The notes: generated from the sequence alone by a model not told the origin. A stretch of DNA of 64,000 nucleotides from Arsenicibacter rosenii (GCF_001870735.1 NZ_MORL01000021.1:1-64000), one strand, 5' to 3'. Positions 7,271 through 16,401 are shown, counted from the first letter of the stretch. Numbers and translations are program-made.

Positions 7271-8020
7271 TTATCTCCGCCGACCCCGATTATCGTTGTT
7301 GTTCCGTCCACGGAACGAATTGTTATCGTTACGACGGTCGCTGCGGTCATTACGGTTTTGGTTGCGGTTTTCCCGGTGACCGCCTGTGTTCCGGTTATCG
7401 CGTCCCGAATTGTTATAGGGGTTAGAGTAGTTGCCGGTATACGGCCGCAGATTATTGCCGGTCCGTTGTGGCTGATCGCTGGTGCGCTCGCGTGGTGTTC
7501 CTTCTACGAGACCGCCGTTGCGGATGGCATCCACTTCGTCGAGTAAGCGGCCGCGCGAGAGGTCAACCAGGCTCTGGTAAATGGTTTCGTCTTCAACAGA
7601 CTCCTTGTTCCAGCTTTGGTACATGGTCCGCATCAGCCGGGTGAGGTATGAGACAAACGCCCGTTTTTCGCCCGGATCGTCAATGGTCAGTGCCTTTTCG
7701 ATCAGGAGTTCGATATTGCGGCCGAAGTGTTTAAACTTCAGATTGTGCGTATTGTAAGGTACACGCTGGGGTTTGCGGCCCAGAATCTCAACCGGTGGCG
7801 GCGGATAAGGGCTGTCAACATCCAGTGTAAAACCAGAGATAATATAAAGATCGTCCCAGAGCTTATTATAGTAGTCCTGGCCGTCTTTCATGTTCGGGTG
7901 AATCTGGCGCATGAGCTCAACCAGAATGTGAGCATAGCGCGTACGCTTTTCCCGATCTTCAATGGTGACAATGTTGTCGACCAGTTTTTGAATATTGCTT
8001 CCGTACTCTTTCAAAGACAT
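7271..8020 (-). CDS. DUF4290 domain-containing protein
   Basis: Protein of 249 residues with no signal peptide. Residues 1-175 match the DUF4290 family as I know it, a mostly helical domain whose gene sits before murA across Bacteroidota. Residues about 178-249 form a disordered tail made almost only of Arg, Asn, Gly, Asp and Ser with many RN and RG pairs, ending in RGRRR. Such tails often bind RNA or acidic partners. Its role is unknown. Position and spacing (11 bp) tie it to murA, so a part in regulating cell-wall synthesis is plausible but unproven. Confidence 0.85.
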   Translation of the reverse strand: MSLKEYGSNIQKLVDNIVTIEDREKRTRYAHILVELMRQIHPNMKDGQDYYNKLWDDLYIISGFTLDVDSPYPPPPVEILGRKPQRVPYNTHNLKFKHFGRNIELLIEKALTIDDPGEKRAFVSYLTRLMRTMYQSWNKESVEDETIYQSLVDLSRGRLLDEVDAIRNGGLVEGTPRERTSDQPQRTGNNLRPYTGNYSNPYNNSGRDNRNTGGHRENRNQNRNDRSDRRNDNNSFRGRNNNDNRGRRR

Positions 8021-8047
8021 GTATTAGATACGTGTGCGACGTTACAA

Positions 8048-8055
8048 CAAAAGTA
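8048..8055 (-). promoter_or_regulatory. Minus-7 element of the DUF4290-murA operon
   Basis: TACTTTTG on the minus strand (TAnnTTTG), 28 bp upstream of the start codon. No TTG is seen at the usual upstream distance, so the match is partial. Confidence 0.5.
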
Positions 8056-8126
8056 AGAACATTCAATCAAAAAAAGGTACAGATGGCTAGCTTTTACGTT
8101 CTTTGTCTTTTTAATCAGCAACTTTC

Positions 8127-8552
8127 ATGAAACGGATTCTTTTTACGCTCTTCGCTTGTTCGCTGGCGCTCGCCGGGTATGCGCAAACCAGTTCAACTCC
8201 CCCGGCCACGCCGCCTTATACGGATGCCGTTGAGGCCAGCGGTCTGCTGTTTGTTTCCGGACAAATCGGTCGTTTAAATGGCCAGCTTGTGACGGATTCC
8301 TTTGAGGCTGAGGCGCATCAGGTTATGAAAAACGTTGAACAGATTCTGAAAAAGCGCGGCCTTAGCTGCAACGATCTCGTAAACGTAACGATTTATTTAA
8401 CCGACATGCGGAACTACGGCAAGATCAATGATGTATACCGTACATATTTCACGGGGCAGAAGCCATTGCCTGCCCGCGTGTGTGTGGCGGTAAAGGAACT
8501 GCCTTTTAATGCCAATGTCGAAATTGCGGGAGTTGCCGCCATGGCGAAGTAA
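8127..8552 (+). CDS. RidA family protein with signal peptide
   Basis: Protein of 141 residues. Residues 1-20 form a signal peptide (cleavage near GYAQ), followed by a complete RidA/YjgF domain. The family signature PARVCVAVKELPFNANVEI near the C-terminus contains the arginine that binds the carboxylate of 2-aminoacrylate-type imines. RidA normally works in the cytosol as an imine/enamine deaminase. Exported forms exist in Bacteroidota, but their substrate is not established. The MATE transporter gene follows after 26 bp on the same strand, suggesting cotranscription. Confidence 0.88.
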   Translation: MKRILFTLFACSLALAGYAQTSSTPPATPPYTDAVEASGLLFVSGQIGRLNGQLVTDSFEAEAHQVMKNVEQILKKRGLSCNDLVNVTIYLTDMRNYGKINDVYRTYFTGQKPLPARVCVAVKELPFNANVEIAGVAAMAK

Positions 8553-8578
8553 GCGCTTCCGGCTTCATCATCTTTTTT

Positions 8579-9946
8579 ATGCAGAATAAATGGGTAACGT
8601 ACCGGCCTGAACTGGCCGATACGGTTCGGCTGAGCATTCCGATTGTGATTGCTCAGCTGGGTGTTATTTTAATGGGGGTAACGGATAACCTCTTTGTCGG
8701 GCGGTTGCTTGGCGCAGTTCCGCTGGGTGCGGCAGGGCTATCCAATTCGTTGTCGTTTCTGGTTACCAGTATCGGAGTGGGCGGTTTGTCGGTGGTAGCC
8801 GCGCTGGTTTCGCAGGCAAACGGCCGCAACGGGGAAGCTGAGATTAACAAGCTGTTCCGCGCCGGCTTACGGGTCGCGGTGCTCTTAAGTATGGTCCTGG
8901 GCCTGTTGTCTGTATTAATGGCGTTTTTTTTCGACGTCTTCGGGCAAAGTGCTGAGGTGACCCGGCTGGCCCGCAATTTCATGCTGGTGTTAAGTGCGTC
9001 CATTTTGCCGTTGCTGGTTTTTGTAGGGGCGCGTCAGCTTTGCGATGGCCTCCGCTATCCGCGTGTAGCGATGTTTATCACCATGTCGGCACTGGTCTTA
9101 AACGCGTTGTTCAATTATGTACTGATCAAAGGCATCGGTCCGTTTCCGGAGATGGGGTTACAGGGATCGGCTACCGCCACGCTTTTGTCACGTATTTACA
9201 TGGCCGTTGCCATGTTGCTTTATGTGTACCGGTCCGGATTATTTACGGCGTATCTGAAACCGGCGTTTAATGCCTTACCGGTGCAGGCCGAGGTAAAAAA
9301 CATTCTGCGTTTAGGGTTACCGGGGGGAATGACCTTTTTCTTCGAGGTGGCCACCTTTTCGCTGGCGCAGGTGATGGTGGGCTGGCTGGGCGAAATTCAG
9401 TTGGCGGCCCATCAGATTGCGCTCAACATGGCATCGACAACGTACATGATGGCAACGGGCATTTCGTCGGCCGCAGCGATCCGGGTCGGGGCCGCAGTCG
9501 GGCAGGGGAGTCAGACCGGTATCCGTCGGGCGGGTATTGCTGCTTTTGTGTTGTCAATTGCGCTGATGGGAACGTTTGCCACCCTTTTTCTGACGGCCAA
9601 TACCTGGCTGGCCGAACTGTACATCCGCGATAATCCGGCGGTTAGCGCGGTGGCTGCTTCCCTGCTGATTATGGCCGGTTTCTTCCAGCTTTCCGACGGT
9701 ATTCAGGTGGTGGGCATCGGATCTCTGCGAGGTATCGCCGATGTAAACGTACCGACGTGGATTACCTTGTTTTCGTACTGGGTGGTGGCTTTGCCAACGA
9801 GTTATTTCTTTGCCTTTACCATGGGCATGAACGTCGAAGGCGTATGGATCGGTCTGCTGACGGGTTTAACCCTGGCGGCTGTTTTGTTAACTCTCCGCTT
9901 TTTCCGGCTCATCCGCCGGTGGGAGGGCGTAGGGCAGGGGGCGTAG
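8579..9946 (+). CDS. MATE family efflux transporter
   Basis: Inner-membrane protein of 455 residues with about twelve hydrophobic segments in two similar halves. It opens with PELADTVRLSIPIVIAQLG, the typical N-terminus of NorM/DinF-type MATE transporters, and has the VTDNLFVGRLL segment after helix 1. MATE proteins export cationic drugs or metabolites in exchange for H+ or Na+. The substrate here cannot be read from the sequence. It lies 26 bp after the exported RidA-like gene and converges with a small minus-strand gene 6 bp beyond its stop. Confidence 0.92.
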   Translation: MQNKWVTYRPELADTVRLSIPIVIAQLGVILMGVTDNLFVGRLLGAVPLGAAGLSNSLSFLVTSIGVGGLSVVAALVSQANGRNGEAEINKLFRAGLRVAVLLSMVLGLLSVLMAFFFDVFGQSAEVTRLARNFMLVLSASILPLLVFVGARQLCDGLRYPRVAMFITMSALVLNALFNYVLIKGIGPFPEMGLQGSATATLLSRIYMAVAMLLYVYRSGLFTAYLKPAFNALPVQAEVKNILRLGLPGGMTFFFEVATFSLAQVMVGWLGEIQLAAHQIALNMASTTYMMATGISSAAAIRVGAAVGQGSQTGIRRAGIAAFVLSIALMGTFATLFLTANTWLAELYIRDNPAVSAVAASLLIMAGFFQLSDGIQVVGIGSLRGIADVNVPTWITLFSYWVVALPTSYFFAFTMGMNVEGVWIGLLTGLTLAAVLLTLRFFRLIRRWEGVGQGA

Positions 9947-9952
9947 TGGGGG

Positions 9953-10192
9953 TTAGCGCATGCCGGCAAGGAGCTCTTCGCGGAGCGGCCGGTCTGTGGT
10001 TGCCTGATACGCCACGCCGTCGCTGTCCAGAATTTCGATAAACGCTACATATTGGCTGCGTTCTACCTGAAAGATGCACCAGTTATGATACGGTTCGTTA
10101 AAGATTTCCACTTCGGTCAGTACGGCCATTTTCTGTAAGGTTTGATAGATTGGCCGTCGCAGATCTTCCTGATTTACCTGGAAATACCACAT
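9953..10192 (-). CDS. Small conserved-looking protein, 79 aa
   Basis: I do not recognise this protein. It has no signal peptide or membrane segment and begins MWYFQVNQEDLRR. Aromatic residues are frequent in the middle (EPYHNWCIFQVERSQYVAF), suggesting a small alpha/beta fold. The reading frame is kept over its whole length and the codon use matches neighbours, so it is probably real. A tandem repeat of a 14-bp unit lies just upstream of its start. Confidence 0.6.
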   Translation of the reverse strand: MWYFQVNQEDLRRPIYQTLQKMAVLTEVEIFNEPYHNWCIFQVERSQYVAFIEILDSDGVAYQATTDRPLREELLAGMR

Positions 10193-10201
10193 GTGAATTG
10201 T

Positions 10202-10233
10202 GATTTACGAATTACGATTTACGAATTACGATT
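10202..10233. repeat. Tandem 14-bp repeat GATTTACGAATTAC
   Basis: Two full copies and a partial third (GATT) lie between the 79-aa gene and the protease terminator. Simple spacer repeats of this kind recur elsewhere in the window. Confidence 0.7.
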
Positions 10234-10276
10234 GAATGACCGGTCGGGAGCTTAGGATCGTTGATTAGCCACTTAA

Positions 10277-10333
10277 CAAAACAGGTTTCAGGTGTTGGGC
10301 GAACCCGCTTCCCTGAAACCTGTTTTGATTTTA
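10277..10333. terminator. Strong hairpin terminator after the tail-specific protease
   Basis: A perfect 16-bp stem, 10277-10292 with 10312-10327 (CAAAACAGGTTTCAGG), holds a small inner hairpin GGGCGAACCC. T-rich sequence follows on both strands, so it can work both ways. The protease gene at 10369 is the main candidate. Confidence 0.85.
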
Positions 10334-10368
10334 ACGATTTATTGTTCGCTGCTTGATTCGATCAATGC

Positions 10369-12468
10369 TTACGGTTGCCGGTGCTGAAAAGCAATCATAT
10401 CCGCCAGGATTCGGCCGGTTTCCGTCAGATAAACGTCTTTTTTCTTCTTAGCTGTTGCATCAGCAGCCGTTTTAGGGGCTTCACCGTCTTCCGGCTCATC
10501 TTCTTTTGCGGCTTTATTGACAGCTGCCCGCTTTTTCTCCGCTTCATCGCGTTCTTTACGGCGTTTGGCTTCCTGCAACGAAACTACGGTATTTTCTTTA
10601 GCCTTTTTGAAGTCAGCCAGTTCCTGGGCCAGTTGCTTCAGATCGGTGTCAGACTTCAGACGCTGGTCAAATTTGTCGCGCAGGCGGGCCAGCAGCTTAT
10701 CGTCCAGGGCACGCGTTACGTCGTACCGGGTTGAGTTGATCTGATCCCATGGCAACGCGCTCGGCTGTGAGCTTTCGCCGAAATCAGAGGCGCTGAAACG
10801 CTGTGGCAGTTCGATATCCGGCGTTACCCCTTTGTGCTGCGTGCTGCTGCCATTGATCCGGTAAAATTTCTGGATAGTCATTTTTACCTGACCAACCTTA
10901 TCCGGCTCTTTCGGTAACCACTGGTTCAGGTCGATCAGAGTCTGAACCGTACCTTTACCAAAGGTCTGACCACCAACAATGATACCGCGTTTGTAATCCT
11001 GAATAGCGGCGGCAAAGATTTCAGAGGCCGACGCACTGAAGCGGTTTACCAGTACAGCCAGCGGGCCGTCGTAGGTAGTATTCGGATCCGGATCGCTGTA
11101 TACTTCGGTTTCGCCGTTTGATTCTTTCACCTGCACAACAGGGCCTTTTTCGATGAAGAGGCCTGTCAGGTTAATGGCTTCGGTCAGAGCCCCGCCGCCG
11201 TTATCGCGTAAGTCGATAACCACACCGTCTACTTTCTCTGCCTTCAGTTCATTCAACAACTTCTGTACATCCGTTGTCGTGCTGCTAAAGCCTTCTTCCT
11301 TTTTACGGGCTCCTTCAAAGTCGCGGTAGAACATCGGGATGTTAATAACCCCGATTTTATACGGCTTACCATTCTCGGTCAGTTCAATGACTTCTTTCTT
11401 GGCGCGCTGCTCTTCCAGCTTGATTTTCTCGCGAACCAGGCGGATTTCTTTCGGCGGTGCACCCGCCAGCGCATCTGCCTGTTTGATCTGCAGACGAACA
11501 ACAGTACCTTTCGGGCCTTTAATGAGCTTTACGGCATCATCGACGCGGTAGCCGATAATACTCACTATCGGACTGTTATCGCCCTGGGCTACCCCTGTAA
11601 TTTTATCGTTCGCATTAAGGGCCTTGCTCTTAAAGGCCGGGCCACCCGGCAACACGCTGCTGATTTTAATGTATTCACCATCTTCCTGCAACAGCGCCCC
11701 GATTCCTTCCAGTGACTGGCTCATCTCCTGATTGAAGCGGTCGGCGCTGGTTGGCGACAGGTAGTTTGTGTGCGGGTCGAGTGCTTCGGCAAACGAGTTC
11801 ATATACATCTGGAACACATCTTCGGCGCGGATACGGCCAACAGCCCGGTCCAGGTTTTTGTAGCGCTGCGTCAGTGTATTCGTAATGGCACTGTCTTTCT
11901 GGCCGGCCAGTTTGAGTTCAAGTGCCTGGTTCTTCACCATTTTCCGCCACAGATCGTTCAGCTCTTCAGGGTTTTTGGCCCATGCCGCCTTTTCGCGGTT
12001 GGTGTTAAACGTTTCGTCAGTGGTAAAGTTAAACGGCTTTTTCAGCAGTTCCTGTACATAGGTACTCCGTTCCTGATACCGGTTCCGGAAAACATTATAC
12101 AGGTCATAGGCGGCCGTCAGATCGCCGTTTACCAGCGATTCGTCGATGGTGGTGCGGTATTTCTCAAAAGCGGCGACGTCAGAGGCCAGCAGGTAGCTTT
12201 TACTGTTGTCAACTTCTTTCAGATAGTTATCCCAGACAACCGATGACAACGAGTCGTTCAGCTTCACTTTGCGATAGTGGTAGCGGGTCAGGAGCTGGGC
12301 GACTAGCTGCTCAACGCGTTCCTGCGATACAGTTGGTTTCAGGTCTTCATTTGAAGAAACCGAAACCGTTGACCGACCACCTTCGCTACGAGGTGTGCCC
12401 GCAGAGGGAGCATCCGGCTGAAAACCTAGCATCAGCACGGGAACCAGGGTTATCAGGTATTTTTTCAT
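10369..12468 (-). CDS. prc: Tail-specific carboxy-terminal processing protease (S41)
   Basis: Periplasmic serine protease of 699 residues. After an N-terminal export signal (MKKYLITLVPVLML) come a helical N-terminal region, a PDZ domain around 240-330, the S41 core and a Lys/Glu-rich C-terminal helical region. The catalytic pair is visible as S480 (FSASASE) and K505 (TFGKGTVQ), spaced 25 residues apart as in E. coli Prc. It trims exported proteins at the C-terminus. The start is set at 12468, because the upstream 20 codons translate an intergenic purine-rich inverted repeat. It follows the FKBP gene in one operon, pairing a foldase with a protease. Confidence 0.93.
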   Translation of the reverse strand: MKKYLITLVPVLMLGFQPDAPSAGTPRSEGGRSTVSVSSNEDLKPTVSQERVEQLVAQLLTRYHYRKVKLNDSLSSVVWDNYLKEVDNSKSYLLASDVAAFEKYRTTIDESLVNGDLTAAYDLYNVFRNRYQERSTYVQELLKKPFNFTTDETFNTNREKAAWAKNPEELNDLWRKMVKNQALELKLAGQKDSAITNTLTQRYKNLDRAVGRIRAEDVFQMYMNSFAEALDPHTNYLSPTSADRFNQEMSQSLEGIGALLQEDGEYIKISSVLPGGPAFKSKALNANDKITGVAQGDNSPIVSIIGYRVDDAVKLIKGPKGTVVRLQIKQADALAGAPPKEIRLVREKIKLEEQRAKKEVIELTENGKPYKIGVINIPMFYRDFEGARKKEEGFSSTTTDVQKLLNELKAEKVDGVVIDLRDNGGGALTEAINLTGLFIEKGPVVQVKESNGETEVYSDPDPNTTYDGPLAVLVNRFSASASEIFAAAIQDYKRGIIVGGQTFGKGTVQTLIDLNQWLPKEPDKVGQVKMTIQKFYRINGSSTQHKGVTPDIELPQRFSASDFGESSQPSALPWDQINSTRYDVTRALDDKLLARLRDKFDQRLKSDTDLKQLAQELADFKKAKENTVVSLQEAKRRKERDEAEKKRAAVNKAAKEDEPEDGEAPKTAADATAKKKKDVYLTETGRILADMIAFQHRQP

Positions 12469-12481
12469 ATCCAAAAGAATG

Positions 12482-12553
12482 AAAGAGCGAAAGAGCGAAA
12501 GAATAAAAGCGAAGCAGAAAGCGCACATTCATTCTTTCGCTCTTTCACTCTTT
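12482..12553. repeat. Purine-rich inverted repeat between the FKBP and protease genes
   Basis: AAAGAGCGAAAGAGCGAAAG at the left arm (12482-12504) pairs 22 of 23 with 12531-12553. Each arm is built from the 8-bp unit GAAAGAGC or GAAAGAGT. The same construction occurs between leuD and cimA at 51270-51348. Confidence 0.8.
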
Positions 12554-12554
12554 G

Positions 12555-13328
12555 TTATTTAACAATGTCTAATAACTCAACATCAAAAATCAGGGTAGCG
12601 CCGGGGCCGATGTCAGCACCTGCACCACGATCACCGTAACCCAGGGCCGATGGAATGAATAATTTCCATTTTGAGCCTACAGGCATCAGCTGGAGGGCTT
12701 CTGTCCAGCCGGCGATTACCTGGGTAACCCCGAACTCGGCAGGCTGGCCGCGTTCAACTGAGCTGTCGAATACCTGGCCGTTGAGTAACCGGCCGGTATA
12801 GTGTACCTTCACTTTATCGTTCGGAGTCGGCTTGGCACCGGTTCCTTCTTTCACAATCTGATATTGTAACCCGCTGGCAGTGGTAACGATACCCGGCTTG
12901 GTTTTATTTTCTGTTAAAAACGCTTCTCCTTCCTTTTTGTTAACGTCGGCCACCTTTTTCGATTCCGCCGCGCGTTGTTCATACTGCTTCTGCATATACA
13001 GGCCAAGGACCTGGTTGGCCATTTCCGGCGACAGAACGGTTGGCTTCTCTTTCAGCGTTGCTTCAAGCGCACTGGCCAGGGCGGCTGTATTTACGTTGCT
13101 CATGCCTTGCTGTTTAAGGCTTTGGGCAATGTTCATCCCGATACTGTAGCTGATCGAATCGGCGTTGGAGGCAAGTTTAAGCGTGCCTGAAGCAGGCTGC
13201 GGTTTACTGGTAGATACAGGTTTTTTGGCAGGTACAGGTTTTTTGGCGGCTCCGGTCTGAGCAAAAAGATTGCCGCTGAAAAAGAGGGCCGAAACAAGAC
13301 CGGCCAGTGTCCACTGGTTTACTTTCAT
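12555..13328 (-). CDS. FKBP-type peptidyl-prolyl cis-trans isomerase, exported
   Basis: Protein of 257 residues of the FkpA/Mip type. Residues 1-23 form a signal peptide (cleavage near LFAQ). A Lys/Pro/Ala-rich linker (25-47) and a helical dimerisation domain (about 50-150, with SYSIGMNIAQSLKQQG) follow. The FKBP domain covers 160-257 with the motifs KVHYTGRLLNGQVFDSS and GYGDRGAGADIGPGATLIFDVELL. It speeds proline isomerisation during folding of envelope proteins in the periplasm. The tail-specific protease gene is directly downstream. No promoter of the TAnnTTTG form is obvious upstream. Confidence 0.93.
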   Translation of the reverse strand: MKVNQWTLAGLVSALFFSGNLFAQTGAAKKPVPAKKPVSTSKPQPASGTLKLASNADSISYSIGMNIAQSLKQQGMSNVNTAALASALEATLKEKPTVLSPEMANQVLGLYMQKQYEQRAAESKKVADVNKKEGEAFLTENKTKPGIVTTASGLQYQIVKEGTGAKPTPNDKVKVHYTGRLLNGQVFDSSVERGQPAEFGVTQVIAGWTEALQLMPVGSKWKLFIPSALGYGDRGAGADIGPGATLIFDVELLDIVK

Positions 13329-13727
13329 GCGTAATGAAAAAACAGGTTGTTAAAACCTTTAGAGGTTAATGAATAAACGTAAGATTGCCAGGTAAAAGTT
13401 TGGCAAAATAAAGATTTTGACAATAATTAAGAAGGTTTGCCTTTAAATGCAGCTAATTAACTGTAACTGAGTAAATATAGTTGTTCTGAGCGAAATATAG
13501 ATAAAAACAGGTGCTCAGGCCAGGGTTTTTCCGGTGAACGGTAAAAAAGCCGGGACCAATGGCAGGTAAATGGAAGTCTTTAAATCGTATATTAAACGGG
13601 GCGCTTATTAGAAAAGTATAACAATCGGCTATGATTTTTATTCGTCCTACAAGCTTTTATTAAATTTTAATGCTACCTTTGCGGCCGAAAAATCTTCCAT
13701 AACTTTCTAATTTTCCACGATAACTAT
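13329..13727. other. Divergent intergenic region between FKBP and atpA
   Basis: About 400 bp without a gene. It holds the start regions of the two divergent operons, and the only clear element is the TACCTTTG box upstream of atpA. I see no RNA gene, repeat or conserved reading frame in it. Confidence 0.5.
13674..13681 (+). promoter_or_regulatory. Minus-7 promoter element of atpA
   Basis: TACCTTTG (TAnnTTTG) 46 bp before the atpA start codon. No TTG lies at the usual upstream distance. Confidence 0.55.
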
Positions 13728-15305
13728 ATGGTATCCGTAAGACCCGACGAGGTATCCGCCATACTCCGTGAGCAGCTTTCAGGAGCGCGCACAGAAGCAG
13801 AACTCGAAGAAGTCGGTACGGTGCTGCAAATCGGCGACGGCGTAGCACGTATCTACGGCTTGTCAAAGGTGCAGGCCGGAGAATTGTTGACGTTCGAGAA
13901 TGGTTTGCAGGCGTTAGCCCTGAACCTCGAAGAAGATAACGTCGGTGCCGTATTATTGGGCGACTATTCTGAGATCAAAGAAGGCGCTACAGTAAAACGG
14001 ACAAACCAGATCGCTTACGTACGTGTTGGCGAGGGTATCCTCGGACGCGTTGTAAACACGCTGGGTGAGCCTATCGACGGTATGGGCCCAATTCAGGGCG
14101 AGACGTACGAAATGCCGCTGGAGCGTAAAGCCCCTGGTGTTATTTTCCGTCAGCCCGTAAACGAACCGCTTCAGACTGGTATCAAAGCGATTGATGCCAT
14201 GATCCCTATCGGACGGGGTCAGCGTGAGTTAATCATCGGTGACCGTCAGACCGGTAAAACTGCCGTGGCGATCGATACGATCATTAACCAGAAGGAATTC
14301 TACGACAAGGGCGAGCCCGTATTCTGTATTTACGTTGCCTGTGGCCAGAAGGCCTCAACCGTAAAACAGGTAGAAGCTACCCTGCGTAAAGCCGGTGCTA
14401 TGGCCTATACGGTAATCGTATCTGCTGCCGCCTCTGATCCGTCGCCAATGCAGTTCTTTGCACCGTTTACCGGTGCCGCCATCGGTGAGTACTTCCGGGA
14501 TACCGGTCGTCCGGCCCTGGTTGTTTATGACGACTTGTCGAAGCAGGCCGTTGCGTACCGTGAGGTGTCGCTGCTGCTGCGCCGCCCTCCGGGACGTGAA
14601 GCGTATCCTGGTGACGTATTCTACCTGCACAGCCGCTTACTGGAGCGTGCCGCTAAGGTGGTAAACAACGATGCCATTGCTGCGACCATGAACGACTTGC
14701 CGCCGGCACTGCAAGGTAAAGTAAAAGGTGGTGGTTCACTGACGGCATTGCCAATCATTGAAACACAGGCCGGTGACGTATCTGCCTATATCCCGACGAA
14801 CGTAATTTCGATCACGGATGGCCAGATCTTCCTCGAGTCAAACCTGTTCAACTCGGGTATCCGTCCTGCGATTAACGTAGGTATCTCGGTATCACGGGTA
14901 GGTGGTAATGCCCAGATCAAGTCCATGAAGAAAGTGGCTGGTACGCTGAAACTCGACCAGGCGCAGTTCCGCGAACTTGAAGCGTTTGCCAAATTTGGTT
15001 CTGACCTTGATGCGTCTACCAAACTGACTATCGAGCGTGGCCGCCGTAACCAGGAAATCCTGAAACAAGGTCAATATGCACCGGTAGCTGTTGAGCAGCA
15101 GGTTGCTATCATCTATGCCTCGATCAACGGTCAGCTGGATAAAGTGCCTGTGAACAAAGTGAAAGAGTTTGAGAGTGAGTTTGCCTTGATTCTTAGTGCG
15201 CAACACAAAGACGCTCTGGCTGATTTACGCGCCGGAAAACTGTCTGACGAAGCGGTTGCTGCCATTAAAAAGGTTGCATCAGAATTAGCTGCCCGTTACG
15301 CATAG
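13728..15305 (+). CDS. atpA: ATP synthase F1 subunit alpha
   Basis: Subunit alpha of the F1 catalytic head, 525 residues, usual length. The nucleotide-binding loop GDRQTGKT is at 171-178, and the [23 protein letters not shown] segment and [12 protein letters not shown] near 390 carry the conserved arginine of the alpha family. It binds non-catalytic ATP and supplies the arginine finger to subunit beta. Only atpG follows. Subunits a, c, b and delta are not upstream, where a divergent FKBP gene sits instead, so the ATP synthase genes are split in this genome. Confidence 0.98.
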   Translation: MVSVRPDEVSAILREQLSGARTEAELEEVGTVLQIGDGVARIYGLSKVQAGELLTFENGLQALALNLEEDNVGAVLLGDYSEIKEGATVKRTNQIAYVRVGEGILGRVVNTLGEPIDGMGPIQGETYEMPLERKAPGVIFRQPVNEPLQTGIKAIDAMIPIGRGQRELIIGDRQTGKTAVAIDTIINQKEFYDKGEPVFCIYVACGQKASTVKQVEATLRKAGAMAYTVIVSAAASDPSPMQFFAPFTGAAIGEYFRDTGRPALVVYDDLSKQAVAYREVSLLLRRPPGREAYPGDVFYLHSRLLERAAKVVNNDAIAATMNDLPPALQGKVKGGGSLTALPIIETQAGDVSAYIPTNVISITDGQIFLESNLFNSGIRPAINVGISVSRVGGNAQIKSMKKVAGTLKLDQAQFRELEAFAKFGSDLDASTKLTIERGRRNQEILKQGQYAPVAVEQQVAIIYASINGQLDKVPVNKVKEFESEFALILSAQHKDALADLRAGKLSDEAVAAIKKVASELAARYA

Positions 15306-15314
15306 TTCGGATAG

Positions 15315-15347
15315 CAGCAGTCCGGTTAAACACTGACCGGACTGCTG
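15315..15347 (+). promoter_or_regulatory. Hairpin between atpA and atpG
   Basis: AGCAGTCCGGT at 15316-15326 pairs with ACCGGACTGCT at 15336-15346 with one further pair. No T tract follows, so it is an intercistronic mRNA hairpin rather than a full terminator. Confidence 0.5.
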
Positions 15348-15378
15348 AGCTATTAGACTCTAACTTTCACTCTAAACA

Positions 15379-16263
15379 ATGGCATCACTAAAAGAAGTCC
15401 GTAACCGGATCACTTCGGTTAACTCGACGCAGCAGATTACGAAAGCCATGAAAATGGTGGCTGCGGCCAAGCTGCGCCGTGCACAGGACAATATTATACA
15501 GATGCGTCCGTATGCCCGGAAACTGAGCGAAATGCTTAGTACGGTGGCTGCGGGTGCTGAGTTGGCCGGCGACAGCCCCTATAATCAGGTACGCTCTGTT
15601 GAACGGGTATTGCTGATCGTTGTGACCTCTGATCGCGGGTTGTGCGGTGCCTTCAACACAAACGTGGTGAAAGCGGCCATGACACGGATCAACGAGGCCT
15701 ATAGTGACCAGGCCCGCCGTGGTCAGGTTGAAATTCTGGCTATCGGTAAGAAAGGAGCAGAAGCCTTTGCCCGCCGTGGTTTCAAAGTCAACACAACCTT
15801 CGTTGAAACGTTTACAAAACTTAGCTTTAACACTGTTCGGGCCGCTGCCGAAGAGGTAATGACTGCGTTTGCCAAAGGACAGTTTGATGTAGTTGAAATC
15901 GTTTATAACGAATTCAAAAACGTAGCTACACAAATCATCCGTGCGGAACAAATGCTGCCGATTGTGTCGGCTCCTGTCGATCCAACCGTCAAAGCCAGCA
16001 ACGTAAACTATATCTTTGAGCCTTCTGAAGAAGAGATTATTGCTGAGCTTATTCCAAAAACGCTGAAAATCCAGCTGTACAAAGCTGTTCTTGAGTCAAA
16101 TGCCTCTGAACATGGTGCACGGATGACGGCGATGGACAAAGCAACAGAAAATGCCGGCGATCTGCTGCGTGAACTGAAACTGGTGTATAACCGGACTCGT
16201 CAGGCGGCCATTACAAAAGAGATTCTCGAAATCGTTGGTGGTGCCGAAGCATTAGCTAACTAA
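15379..16263 (+). CDS. atpG: ATP synthase F1 subunit gamma
   Basis: Central stalk subunit of the F1 motor, 294 residues. The N-terminal helix has the family sequence RNRITSVNSTQQITKAMKMV and the C-terminal helix has SEHGARMTAMDKATENAGDL and YNRTRQAAITKEI, the paired coiled coil that turns inside the alpha/beta ring. It follows atpA by 73 bp and is closed by a terminator at 16319-16352, so the two form a separate transcript. Confidence 0.98.
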   Translation: MASLKEVRNRITSVNSTQQITKAMKMVAAAKLRRAQDNIIQMRPYARKLSEMLSTVAAGAELAGDSPYNQVRSVERVLLIVVTSDRGLCGAFNTNVVKAAMTRINEAYSDQARRGQVEILAIGKKGAEAFARRGFKVNTTFVETFTKLSFNTVRAAAEEVMTAFAKGQFDVVEIVYNEFKNVATQIIRAEQMLPIVSAPVDPTVKASNVNYIFEPSEEEIIAELIPKTLKIQLYKAVLESNASEHGARMTAMDKATENAGDLLRELKLVYNRTRQAAITKEILEIVGGAEALAN

Positions 16264-16318
16264 TACGATACAAGGTAGTACAGGCATACCGCCGGTACTG
16301 TCACTACACAATCTGTTG

Positions 16319-16352
16319 ACCCACAACCCTGGTTAGGTTGTGGGTTTTTTAT
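16319..16352 (+). terminator. Intrinsic terminator of atpA-atpG
   Basis: ACCCACAACC at 16319-16328 pairs with GGTTGTGGGT at 16336-16345, followed by TTTTTT. Confidence 0.9.
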
Positions 16353-16382
16353 TGGCCGGACAGGGGAATTTTGGTATTTTTG
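16352..16382 (+). promoter_or_regulatory. Promoter of the LolA-like gene
   Basis: TTG at 16352-16354, a 20-bp spacer, TATTTTTG at 16375-16382, then the start codon 20 bp later. This matches the Bacteroidota consensus in sequence and spacing. Confidence 0.75.
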
Positions 16383-16401
16383 AACAAACCAAAATCCTTT
16401 T

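Noticed and set aside
12469-12528. Longer N-terminus for the Prc protease
   Set aside because: It translates the GAAAGAG spacer repeat and does not give a better signal peptide than MKKYLITLVPVL.
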